From assembly GCA_043775355.1 (NCBI GenBank), contig JAYVSL010000037.1:1-36291 (forward strand): a stretch of 36,291 nt of DNA, written 5' to 3'. Below are positions 8,171-16,341 of this stretch, one piece after another. Under the pieces are notes generated by a model. The model was not told where the DNA came from, did no database searches, and worked only from the letters and a program-made list of their open reading frames with translations. The position numbers and the translations under genes are program-made. The DNA comes from BOG-1363 sp043775355 (GTDB lineage: Bacteria > Planctomycetota > UBA11346). Within the stretch, counting starts at the first letter, position 1. Each line of letters begins with the position of its first letter.

Positions 8171-8650
8171 TTCTTCTGGCTCACAAAACGGCGTTGCCCA
8201 AACTCGTTATTCACACCATGAAGAAGAGAGAACGGTTTCATAAAACTCAAATTCGCGACAACCACGCGCGCGAAAATATCGCTGTGCGTGGGTGGCTTAG
8301 TTTCCTCGCGAAGAACACGAAGTCGACACGAAGCTGCGGTAAAACAGTCGTTTGACGACCGTGAGCGAAGGTGGCGCAAGGACCGACAAGGGCGATCGCG
8401 GCCGTCTGTAAGCGACCGTTGTGGTCGCCATTTCGCTTGCCTGCGACACTCCTTAACTGGCGATTCTTTACCTTAACTTTGGTAAATATGTACAGCGCAT
8501 GCTTGCGCTCAAAGTCGGCGCATCTATATGTGCTGCCTTCTTTGGACTCACAACCACCGAATAAAGAAATCATCCGCTCAAGTTAACTTAACTCAAATTA
8601 ACTTAGCCTAATCCTGACCTAATCCCGGTTTTTTCCCGAAAGAAAAATCT
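8171..8650. other. 480-base gap between divergent genes; leader of the Ig-repeat surface protein
   Basis: Besides the duplicated segment, the plus-strand reading has several small perfect inverted repeats: GCGACC/GGTCGC around 8418-8434, TTTACC/GGTAAA around 8467-8486 and AGCGCA/TGCGCT around 8496-8511. An A/T-rich tract with repeated TTAACTTA words (about 8580-8607) lies just before the large surface gene and is the best place for its promoter. No protein gene other than the remnant is convincing, and no clear -35/-10 pair could be fixed by eye. Confidence 0.4.
8395..8573 (-). pseudogene. Diverged partial duplicate of the N-terminal region of the gene at 7412-8170
   Basis: On the minus strand, codons from about TGTGAG (near 8560) down to GCGATCGC (near 8397) align without gaps to the start region of the neighbouring gene (about 8188-8030). 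In a 50-codon comparison 24 residues match, including KVKVK, GRL and AAIAL, and about eleven of the matching residues use a different synonymous codon, which suggests that both were once translated. The copy opens at ATG 8573, continues about 50 residues past the homology and ends without the downstream part, so it looks like a gene remnant. An alternative is a dispersed repeat that supplies the 5' end of genes. Confidence 0.45.
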
Positions 8651-11600
8651 ATGACTCTGACCTATGCTTATCATTTCCGCCATCTCGTTCCGGCTCTCGC
8701 TGCGCTGATGGCGCCTGCGTTGGTTGCCTTGACCAGCGTCGGGGCCAGCGCTGTCGACTGGCCGACGTCGTATGCCCAGTATAATCTGGCTTGGGATGGT
8801 GGCGAAATGCCGAAGCCAACCACCTATCCGTCGGCGGTGAGCTGGCGGAGTTATAACAGTAATTTTTCCGCTAACGGTTGGTACACTTGTACCGTCACAA
8901 TTAACAACGACTCCGCGATCATTGGCACGGTGATGTTGCGAAATCCGGCTAATGGTACGTGGACGGATCTCGGCGTGCCCGGAAGTGGTTTCCCATTTAA
9001 ATACGACAAGATGGATATGCAGGTGAACAATCTGGGCACTGTGGCTATTACCGTGCAAGACGTGTCCATTAATCCCAGCGGCAAAGAAGTCATGGCCTAT
9101 CGACGAGTTGGTGACAGTGCGTGGACGGCGCCAACGGGCACCACGCGAATTTCCCAGGCGTGGAAACTCGAATATAATGGGAATCGCTTTTTAGCTGGTC
9201 GGGCACCATCGGATGTGGCGACATATCCGGAAGCTGGTTATTGGAACACCGATGGCAGCTTCACCAATCTTCAATCGGTTTTAGGCGGTGTTGCCGGTAA
9301 TCTTGAGGCTATCAGCGGCACCAAGGGATGGGGCGATTGGGGATCGACAGCAGACCTCAGCGCGAACACGTTTCATTTCTCTGTCCTCTCAGGAATTGGT
9401 ACGGGCTCAGTGACAGCGACCGAGGTGCTGTACATGGGCACTCCAGCCATCACCAAGACCGTGCCGTTGCCTCAGGGCGGTACCGTTGCCATCAACAATG
9501 TTCATGATGTCGCCTTCGTTGGTGACTATGCTTACATCAATAGTCACCCCGATCCGACGGCTGATGATCCGGCATTCTCCATTAAGATTCCGTTGACCAC
9601 CATCGCCACGGATTGGTCTGGCGCTGTTGCCATTCCTCGGCCACGTCCAGGCGATGCCAGCATGAATTTCCGTGGCGCCAACACCAGCGGCGTCGTGGTG
9701 GGTGTAGCGTCGCCCTTTCTGTTTGGAACGACCACACGTGACACGGCTAACCAGATCGCATTTGTCTATTCACCCACGTCAGGCACGGTGCTATTTTCCA
9801 CCTTGACCGGAGATGTGGGCTATTCGCTAAATCACTTGAACGAAATCGCTGAAGACGGTGCCATGACCTCTGGCCCGAATCTGTATGTCCCGGTACCAAC
9901 CGTGAACTTGACCGGCATCGATACGACCGTTGGCCCTTCCGATACGACCGCCACCGTACGTTTGACCCGACCCACAGGCACGCTTGGCAGCACGTTGGTT
10001 CCTTTGACCTGCAATTTGACGATTCCGGTTGGCGTCACGGTCAGCGATTCCACCCCGACCATTCCCGTGGGTCAAGTGTCCATCGATGTGACGGTGACGA
10101 TTTTGAACACGGTTTACGGCAGTAAGACCATTTCCTTGGCTCTGCCCACGATTCCAGGGGGGAATTATTACAACCAAGCGGGTAATGCCTACAATCGCGG
10201 GTCAAACCAAAACGTCGTTATCACCAACGCCAATGTTCCGTCCAATCCAACCCCAACCCTGACCCGCAGTGGCAGCGGCGTGACCGCGTCGCCGGTCCCT
10301 TTGAGCGTCAGTTTTGATGAGGCCGTCAACGGTTTCGATGTCAGTGATATCACGGTTTCCACAGGTACCTTGTCGCTCTTTGCGGGCAGCAGTACATCAT
10401 ATTCGTTTACCTGGACACCCCCAGTCAGTGGCACTGGCAGCGCCAGTGTGAGCATTCCGGCTGCGGCTGCGAACGCCGTTGACGACGCAGCAACTTCCTT
10501 GGCCAGCAATACGATAACGATTTCCTATGACACCCAGGCGCCAACGGTTTCCATTCCGGATTTGGCCAGCGGTAGCGATTTGGGAACGTCCTCAACCGAC
10601 GATCTGACGGGGGACAATACCCCGACTTTCACCGGTACCGCTGAAGCAGATGCGACGGTGTCGTTGTTCGTGGATGCTGTCTTGAAGGGCACTGCGGTCG
10701 CCACCGGCGGATCATGGTCGATCACGTCAAGCACGCTGACGGATGGTGCACACAATGTGACGGCTTCGGCGCAGGACGCCGCCGGAAATAGTTCAGCCGT
10801 GTCGTCAGCACTGGCGATCACCATCGACACGGTGGTGGCGGTCGCGATCACCACCAGCCCAGCGTCGACGGTTACCACCGGCACTCCGACGTGGTCGGGA
10901 ACGTGTGATGCGGACGCGACCATCGCCGTCACCGAAGGCAGCACCAATTTGGGTGCGGCGACGGTGAGTGGCGGCACGTGGTCGTTCACTCCGGCATCGG
11001 CTTTGGCTGACGGCAATCATACGTTGGTGTTTACCGCCACCGATGCCGCTGGCGCTATCGCCACGGCCACGGCCAGCGCCGTGCTGGTGGATGCGGTTGG
11101 TCCTGTCGTCGCCCTTGCGGGTAGCGACCTGATCGGCAAAGCCGGTGAGAGCATCGAATTGACCGCGACGTACAGCGACGCCGGTTCGGGCGTGGCCAGT
11201 ATCAGCTTGGTCGATATCACCGGACTCACCGTCACGCCTTCGGGCACTGCATCCGCCACCGTGGTGGTCAGCGGTTCTGGCATAGCGACGCGCACGATCA
11301 CGCTGACGGGTTTGACCGGCGACGGCACATTGGTGATCAACGTCAATGCTGGCACGGCTCTTGATGGCAGCGCTCTGGCCGCCACCGCGTCCAACAGCGT
11401 CACGGTGACGGTGGATTCCACGGTTCCAGCGGATCCAACGATGACGCTTGCGAACGCCAGCAACAGCGGTTCGACCGCAGATTTGTTGACCAACGTGGTC
11501 CGTCCAATCGTGAACGGCGTCACCGACAGCGGGACGACGGTAACGATCAGGGAAGGCAGCACGGTTCTGGGCACGGCCACCGTGTTGAGCACCGCCTGGA

Positions 11601-12637
11601 CGTTCACTCCGACGACTGATCTTGTTGGTCAAGGACTGCATACGTTGACGGCAACGGCAACCGATGCGGCAGGCAATGCGTCGGCAGCAACGGCACTGGG
11701 CGTGACCATCGACACTCAGATCACCATTGCGGTGACGGCCGCGTCGATCACCACCAGCAGTTCAAGCCCGACGTTCAGCGGCACGACCGATGCAAACGAA
11801 ACCGTCACCATCACCGGCACTGGTTTCACCACCATTTCCACCACGGCAAATGGCGCGGGCGTATGGTCGGTTGCAGGATCTGGAATCGCGGCAGGCACGT
11901 ATGCGCTGACCGTCACCGCCAGTGACGCTGCCGCAAACAGCGCCAGCACCAGCCTGAGCTTGACCATCGATCAAACCGCCCCGACCGCGCCAACGACCAG
12001 CGCGAGCGTGCTGACCAATGACACGACTCCAACGCTGAGCGGAACCGCTGAATCGGGTGCCACGATCACCATCGCACAAGGCGCGACGGTGCTGGGCACG
12101 GCGACGGCAACGGGCGGTAATTGGACCTTCACCCTGACAGCGCCGTTGGTTGAGGGAGCTACCACGCTCACCATCACCGCCACCGACAGCGTTGGCAATG
12201 TTTCTACCGCCACGACCGTCACCGTCACCATCGACGTGACGGCCCCAGGCCTGCCAACTGCGGTAGCCCCAGGCACGGTGACCACCGCAACGCCAACACT
12301 GACGGGCACCGCCGAAGCAGGCGCAACCGTGGTGATCAAAGAAGGCGCCACCGTCCTGGCAACCGTCACCGCCAATGGCAGCGGAGCGTGGACCGCCACG
12401 CTGAGTACCCTGGCCAATGGACTGCATACCTTGGCGATCACCGCTCAGGACGCCGCCGGGAATATATCTGCGGCTACCGCCGCCACCGTGACGGTCAACG
12501 TTCCGGCTGGCTCCAGCAGTGGCAGCAGCAGTAGTAGCAGTGGTGGCTGCGGCTTGGGCAGCGGCACCTCAGCAAGCTTGCTGTTGTTCATGAGCGGCCT
12601 GATGTTCCTCCGCCGCCGTCGCAAGGAATCCGTTTGA
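8651..12637 (+). CDS. Large secreted surface protein with repeated Ig-like domains and C-terminal sorting-type tail
   Basis: A 1328-aa exported protein. Residues 1-34 form a Sec signal peptide (hydrophobic core about 12-30, cleavage expected after A-S-A). Residues about 35-410 are a Trp/Gly-rich N-terminal part of unknown fold. About 415-510 resembles a Calx-beta-like strand-rich module. From about 530 to 1285 there are at least six Ig-like (Big-type) repeats, recognisable by GTAEAGATVTI-like starts, a conserved W before a strand, ADG-H-L and TATDAAGN motifs and TIDTTAP-like linkers. The end is a Ser/Gly linker, GGCGLGSG, a hydrophobic helix (SASLLLFMSGLMFL) and RRRRK, the layout of a C-terminal protein-sorting tail. 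It probably works in adhesion or as an envelope-anchored structure. It starts with ATG after GAAAG and ends at a strong terminator. Confidence 0.88.
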   Translation: MTLTYAYHFRHLVPALAALMAPALVALTSVGASAVDWPTSYAQYNLAWDGGEMPKPTTYPSAVSWRSYNSNFSANGWYTCTVTINNDSAIIGTVMLRNPANGTWTDLGVPGSGFPFKYDKMDMQVNNLGTVAITVQDVSINPSGKEVMAYRRVGDSAWTAPTGTTRISQAWKLEYNGNRFLAGRAPSDVATYPEAGYWNTDGSFTNLQSVLGGVAGNLEAISGTKGWGDWGSTADLSANTFHFSVLSGIGTGSVTATEVLYMGTPAITKTVPLPQGGTVAINNVHDVAFVGDYAYINSHPDPTADDPAFSIKIPLTTIATDWSGAVAIPRPRPGDASMNFRGANTSGVVVGVASPFLFGTTTRDTANQIAFVYSPTSGTVLFSTLTGDVGYSLNHLNEIAEDGAMTSGPNLYVPVPTVNLTGIDTTVGPSDTTATVRLTRPTGTLGSTLVPLTCNLTIPVGVTVSDSTPTIPVGQVSIDVTVTILNTVYGSKTISLALPTIPGGNYYNQAGNAYNRGSNQNVVITNANVPSNPTPTLTRSGSGVTASPVPLSVSFDEAVNGFDVSDITVSTGTLSLFAGSSTSYSFTWTPPVSGTGSASVSIPAAAANAVDDAATSLASNTITISYDTQAPTVSIPDLASGSDLGTSSTDDLTGDNTPTFTGTAEADATVSLFVDAVLKGTAVATGGSWSITSSTLTDGAHNVTASAQDAAGNSSAVSSALAITIDTVVAVAITTSPASTVTTGTPTWSGTCDADATIAVTEGSTNLGAATVSGGTWSFTPASALADGNHTLVFTATDAAGAIATATASAVLVDAVGPVVALAGSDLIGKAGESIELTATYSDAGSGVASISLVDITGLTVTPSGTASATVVVSGSGIATRTITLTGLTGDGTLVINVNAGTALDGSALAATASNSVTVTVDSTVPADPTMTLANASNSGSTADLLTNVVRPIVNGVTDSGTTVTIREGSTVLGTATVLSTAWTFTPTTDLVGQGLHTLTATATDAAGNASAATALGVTIDTQITIAVTAASITTSSSSPTFSGTTDANETVTITGTGFTTISTTANGAGVWSVAGSGIAAGTYALTVTASDAAANSASTSLSLTIDQTAPTAPTTSASVLTNDTTPTLSGTAESGATITIAQGATVLGTATATGGNWTFTLTAPLVEGATTLTITATDSVGNVSTATTVTVTIDVTAPGLPTAVAPGTVTTATPTLTGTAEAGATVVIKEGATVLATVTANGSGAWTATLSTLANGLHTLAITAQDAAGNISAATAATVTVNVPAGSSSGSSSSSSGGCGLGSGTSASLLLFMSGLMFLRRRRKESV

Positions 12638-12722
12638 TGCTTGGCGATGGTCCATCGTGACCATCGCCATTTTGCTGCGCGAGCGTTGAAAACGCCCAGC
12701 TTTTTCTGACCTCAGCTCGCGC

Positions 12723-12765
12723 AAAACACACCCCCAGGGCCATCGCCCTGGGGGTGTGTTTTTTT
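12723..12765. terminator. Strong bidirectional intrinsic terminator
   Basis: A perfect 18-bp stem (12723-12740 with 12745-12762) encloses a CATC loop. The stem contains CCCCCAGGGC / GCCCTGGGGG, carries an A tract on the left and a run of seven T on the right. It lies between the convergent surface-protein gene and histidine-kinase gene and should stop transcription from both sides. Confidence 0.93.
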
Positions 12766-12872
12766 GCCCGCTCATTACCCACAAAGTTGAGCGGTGGAAA
12801 TTGGGATCCAAGGGTCTTGTCTTTGAGAACCCCAACGTTGTGGGGCGCGAGCAGGTCGCTGGGCGTGGGCGA

Positions 12873-14390
12873 TTAAGGTTCCCAGCGCAGCTCGATTTCA
12901 GTGCCCTGACCTGGCGCCGTGCGGACGATACGTAGGGCCGCGTTCATCTGGAGGGACAGTTCGCAGCACAACGCCAAGCCAATTCCCAAACCGGCTTCTT
13001 TGGATGAGAGACCGGCCATGGCGAGACACGCTAACTCGGAGGTCATGCCTACGCCCTGATCGCTAAAGCGTAGCGCGATTCGTCGGTCGGCATCGATTCG
13101 CGCTGCGACGGTGACCCGTGCTGGTTGACCGGGAAACGCTGCGTCACGCGCATTGCGCAGAAGGTTGTCGGCGATCATCTCGATCGCGCCGGCAACCACC
13201 GTCACGCGCATCTCTGACAGAGAAAGAGCGGGTGGCGTTATCGTCAGTTCGAGACGCACTTGGTCGTCCAGGTCTTTGGCGGTGGATTCGATCACGTGTA
13301 GCACGTCCGCCATGCTTTGTTCAGAGCGAATCGACGCGGTGCTTTGGTGCGCACCGCGCACCGTGTGAACGATGCGCTCCATGCGTTCGATCGCCTGATG
13401 GATCATCTCCAGACGCTCGTCGGGACGCTCGCTGCGCAGGTGATCACAGGTCATGCGCAAGACTGACAACGGTCCGGTGAATTCGTGGACCATGCGCGCG
13501 GCGACGATGCCCGCCTGATGCCGTCGCTCGACCGAGGTTAAATGACGACGGCGAATCGCTAGCTCGCGGTGTTCGCTTTCGGCTTTTTCTGAAAGATTCA
13601 GGAAACCAGCCAGCGTGTGCGCATCGGCGTGACTTTCCCGCCGCCCCAGCCACCAGGCTGCCAGCGCTACGACGCCAAAGCTGACTCCGTACCAGCCAAG
13701 ATAATACCAGCCCGCTGCCGAACTGGTGATGACCAGCATTGCCAGCGGCCACCACAGCGGTGCGGTCAGCCAACGGATGCGCCAGGCCACCGTGTTCGAA
13801 TCGATGTCAGGCAGCGGTTCAACTCGCAGCGAGCGCACCCGTGGACTTTGCCGAGGTAAAAAAGAATGGCTGTTGACGAATCCGGCGGTGACCCACCGGC
13901 GAGCCGTCGGCGGACAATGCGCGGGAAAGCGCAGGGTGTAGGAGAAATCGACTACTGCTCCGCGTGAAATGAACGCGGTCGTCACCACGAGCGATGGAGT
14001 CAACATGCGAATGATGCGTCCAGCATTGGCGTAGATCGACTCGGGCGGTACTCCGGCACGCAACAGACCCAACAGGGGCACGGCCCAGGGTCGGTTTTTC
14101 AGCCAGTCTTCATGATAGTGCGCCGGAACGGGATGAGATATCTCGGCTTCGGCGGCGACCAAAAGATCATTCACTTGCTGCCAAGTGACCCAGGTCGGTG
14201 GCCGTTCTATCGCTTTCGCCAAGTGCGGGACACGGGCCAGAATGCGTTCCACTACCTCCGCATCATGGCGACGCCGGAATAGACCAATCATCAGCCGCAG
14301 ACCGAATCCAAGCACTTCACGCTGAAGCATGGTTGGCGCGGTTGAAGGCTGTGCTCCGTCGACCGCAACCGCTTCCTTTTTTTTGCTCAT
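12873..14390 (-). CDS. Sensor histidine kinase with an unrecognised N-terminal domain
   Basis: 505 aa. Residues about 20-215 form a soluble domain that I cannot name (LARVPHLAKAIERPPTWVTW, LLRAGVPPESIYANAGRIIR, FSYTLRF), ahead of two adjacent hydrophobic helices (about 225-265, WWPLAMLVITSSAAGWYYLGWYGVSFGVVALAAWW split over two spans). A HisKA-like dimerisation segment carries H302 in MVHEFTGPLSVLRM, and the HATPase domain shows DNLLRNARDAA (N box), DQGVGM (G1) and GLGIGLALC (G2). All catalytic motifs are present, so it should autophosphorylate. ATG 14390 is chosen because the longer frame to 14552 adds a poor, unconserved stretch and would run into the divergent gene. There is no response regulator beside it; the orphan receiver at 7.1 kb is a possible partner. 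Confidence 0.86.
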   Translation of the reverse strand: MSKKKEAVAVDGAQPSTAPTMLQREVLGFGLRLMIGLFRRRHDAEVVERILARVPHLAKAIERPPTWVTWQQVNDLLVAAEAEISHPVPAHYHEDWLKNRPWAVPLLGLLRAGVPPESIYANAGRIIRMLTPSLVVTTAFISRGAVVDFSYTLRFPAHCPPTARRWVTAGFVNSHSFLPRQSPRVRSLRVEPLPDIDSNTVAWRIRWLTAPLWWPLAMLVITSSAAGWYYLGWYGVSFGVVALAAWWLGRRESHADAHTLAGFLNLSEKAESEHRELAIRRRHLTSVERRHQAGIVAARMVHEFTGPLSVLRMTCDHLRSERPDERLEMIHQAIERMERIVHTVRGAHQSTASIRSEQSMADVLHVIESTAKDLDDQVRLELTITPPALSLSEMRVTVVAGAIEMIADNLLRNARDAAFPGQPARVTVAARIDADRRIALRFSDQGVGMTSELACLAMAGLSSKEAGLGIGLALCCELSLQMNAALRIVRTAPGQGTEIELRWEP

Positions 14391-14550
14391 GACGCGATGG
14401 TTGAGCGGTTCTGCAGCGCTAGCCAGCACAAAAATCCACCAACCCGCTGCGCATACCCGCCCAGCTTGACCGGCGATGCGATCCCAGGCTAGAGAATTCA
14501 CACGTCGGAATGCCGTGGACAACTTTGCTTTACCGCCAAGGTGTTTCCCC

Positions 14551-15378
14551 ATGATTGAGCATTCAACGCATTTTTCATCTTTGCATTCTTTGCATTATTC
14601 GCGTAAACCGTGGGACGCCGTGGCCAACGTAACGTCTGTGCTGGTGGCCGTCATCCGGACCAGGGCCGCCAAGGTCTACCTCGCTCTGCTGATCACTGGT
14701 GTCTGCGTGTGCTCAGCCGCAGATACATGGCTGGTGACTGCCGATGCCGGTCTGTTAATCCCGCAACAAACCACCGGTCAAGCGACGTTGACTGCGGGAT
14801 CAGTGAACATTCCTCAGGACATCGGGAACAAGGTTGACCTCGCCAATCGCCTTGGCCTTACCGCGCTGCATCGCCTGGACGATCCGCAGCAAGCGCAGGG
14901 GTGGGGCTGGGTGGTCGGCGTCAACGTGGTCATGGATCGCTACGATGTGCAACTGTCCACCGCCACTGAGCAAGAACATCTGCGTGGGCGCAACTTTGGT
15001 TTCGACCTGTTGATTGGCCCCACGTTCGATCTCACTCCTGGCTGGAATCTTGCCATCCTGGGCGTGGGCGGGTGCGCCTACGGGACGTACGATGACACGG
15101 TCAAGCGAGATAATCTCAGTTCAGTGAACGTCGATGGCCAAGTACGTGGCTGGGTCTACGGCGGCCGACTGCTGACCACGCTGGAACTCCTGGACCAAGT
15201 GTACCTCGGTGGCTGGGTCGGTTACGAAATTGCCCACTTAAACCAATACGGCCCGGCCACCATCGATCTTGGTCCGAATTGGCCATTCCCGACTGGCCGC
15301 GTCACCACCGGTTATGTCGATGCTGACATGGTCGCTCAAGGATGGCTCATAGGAATTTCATTGGGGTACGGCTGGTAA
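14551..15378 (+). CDS. Putative outer-membrane beta-barrel protein
   Basis: 275 aa, divergent from the histidine kinase. The N-terminus has a long export signal: an unusual 40-residue lead, then basic VIRTRAAK, hydrophobic VYLALLITGVCVC and a cleavage-type SAA. The mature part is made of alternating strands with aromatic and Gly ends (WGWVVGVNVVMDRYDVQL, FGFDLLIGPTFDL, WNLAILGVGGCAYGTYDD, YLGGWVGYEIAHL) and closes with LIGISLGYGW, an aromatic C-terminus like those recognised by the barrel-assembly machinery. ATG 14551 is preferred over 14476 because CAAGG lies upstream and the longer frame adds non-signal sequence. No specific family was recognised; an eight- or ten-stranded barrel is the best reading. 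Confidence 0.62.
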   Translation: MIEHSTHFSSLHSLHYSRKPWDAVANVTSVLVAVIRTRAAKVYLALLITGVCVCSAADTWLVTADAGLLIPQQTTGQATLTAGSVNIPQDIGNKVDLANRLGLTALHRLDDPQQAQGWGWVVGVNVVMDRYDVQLSTATEQEHLRGRNFGFDLLIGPTFDLTPGWNLAILGVGGCAYGTYDDTVKRDNLSSVNVDGQVRGWVYGGRLLTTLELLDQVYLGGWVGYEIAHLNQYGPATIDLGPNWPFPTGRVTTGYVDADMVAQGWLIGISLGYGW

Positions 15379-15530
15379 CGCGGTTGCCGAGCCCGTCTGA
15401 TCGTGGCGCGGATGACGCGGATAAAAAACATCCGCCTTTACCCTGCTCGTTACCTATAGAAATGGTCCTCGAATGGGTTTGCCCTGCAGTGATTTCAAAA
15501 TCCCAACGGGATCCTGTCCGTAGCGCGACT

Positions 15531-15566
15531 CCGCTTTATCTGCCGCTTTATCTGCCGCTTTATCCG
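15531..15566. repeat. 12-bp tandem repeat, three copies
   Basis: Three consecutive CCGCTTTATCTG units (the third reads CCGCTTTATCCG) lie in the gap between the barrel gene and the uracil-DNA glycosylase, running a few bases into the end of the latter. It is one of several short tandem duplications in the window. Confidence 0.9.
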
Positions 15567-16300
15567 CCGCGCTTAGGTAACTCGCGACCCAGTTCTTTCA
15601 GCACCAATTGTAAATCTTCCCAACATGGTTTTTTAGCGGCAGGGTTGCTCTGCAAAAAACGAGGATGAAAAGTGGGGATCAGCGGGATGCCGTTTAAAAG
15701 CAGCTTTTTTCCGCGCATCGCGCTAATGTCGAGGGATTCGTCGCCCATCAACGCACGCAGCGGCACACTCCCAAAGGCACAAATAATTTTTGGTTTTATC
15801 AGCGCAATTTGACGCTGCAGAAAACTTTGGCAGGCGGTCACTTCGCTGGACGTGGGCGGACGTTGGTCAGGCAGACGACATTTGACCACGTTGGTGATGA
15901 ACACCTGATCACGCTGTAAGCCCATCGCTTCGATCATTTTGGTCAGCAGTTCGCCAGCGGCGCCAACAAAAGGGCGCCCGCTAGCATCGTCTTGCTCATC
16001 GGGACCGTCGCCAACAAAGAACAACTCGGCTCGCTCGCTGCCTTCACCCGGCACGGTGGTTTTGCGACCGTCGCACAAACCACAGGCGCGGCAGGCTGCG
16101 ATCTCCGTCGCAATCTGGGTTAAGGAATCCGCACGAACCACGGGCGCGACAGGATTCTTCGACGGCGTAGACGAACGAGCTGACGACGTGTCAGCCTGAG
16201 CCGACGCTGAAGATTCCTTCCAGACAAATTCCATTCCCGCTGCTCGGTCAAGTTCGACCAGCTGCTTCAAATTCCGCACGATGTCATCGCGTTCGTTCAT
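15560..16300 (-). CDS. Family 4 (4Fe-4S) uracil-DNA glycosylase
   Basis: Removes uracil from DNA in base-excision repair. A variable, Ser/Ala-rich N-terminal region (about 1-75) precedes the catalytic domain. The four cluster ligands are visible: CRAC (two Cys), VVKC and VTAC. The uracil-pocket motif reads GDGPDEQDDASGRPFVGAAG, close to the family's GEAPGxxED-TGRPFVG but with Glu-to-Asp and Gly-to-Asp changes. The C-terminal HPRFLQSNP block matches the family's HPS/HPR motif. ATG 16300 (246 aa, MNERDD) is preferred; the frame extends to 16420 but would overlap the permease gene. It lies downstream of the permease and lipoprotein genes on the same strand, with a 41-base gap. Confidence 0.9.
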   Translation of the reverse strand: MNERDDIVRNLKQLVELDRAAGMEFVWKESSASAQADTSSARSSTPSKNPVAPVVRADSLTQIATEIAACRACGLCDGRKTTVPGEGSERAELFFVGDGPDEQDDASGRPFVGAAGELLTKMIEAMGLQRDQVFITNVVKCRLPDQRPPTSSEVTACQSFLQRQIALIKPKIICAFGSVPLRALMGDESLDISAMRGKKLLLNGIPLIPTFHPRFLQSNPAAKKPCWEDLQLVLKELGRELPKRGG

Positions 16301-16341
16301 AACTCCAGCTCTATGTGATAATCTAACTTCTGCACTCGACA

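Noticed and set aside
10525..11967. Long minus-strand open frames inside the Ig-repeat gene
   Set aside because: They are antisense to a clearly coding, repeat-rich gene; GC-rich, stop-poor Thr/Ala codons on the plus strand create open frames on the other strand. No start signals or family features.
13785..13810. GTTCGAATC word suggesting a tRNA T-loop
   Set aside because: It lies inside the histidine-kinase coding sequence and no acceptor stem or anticodon arm can be built around it.
15417..15435. GCGGAT/ATCCGC hairpin as terminator of the barrel gene
   Set aside because: The stem is short and is not followed by a T tract on either strand.
15342..15668. Plus-strand frame with LYLPLYLPLYPP
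   Set aside because: It is generated by the 12-bp tandem repeat and overlaps the uracil-DNA glycosylase gene antisense.
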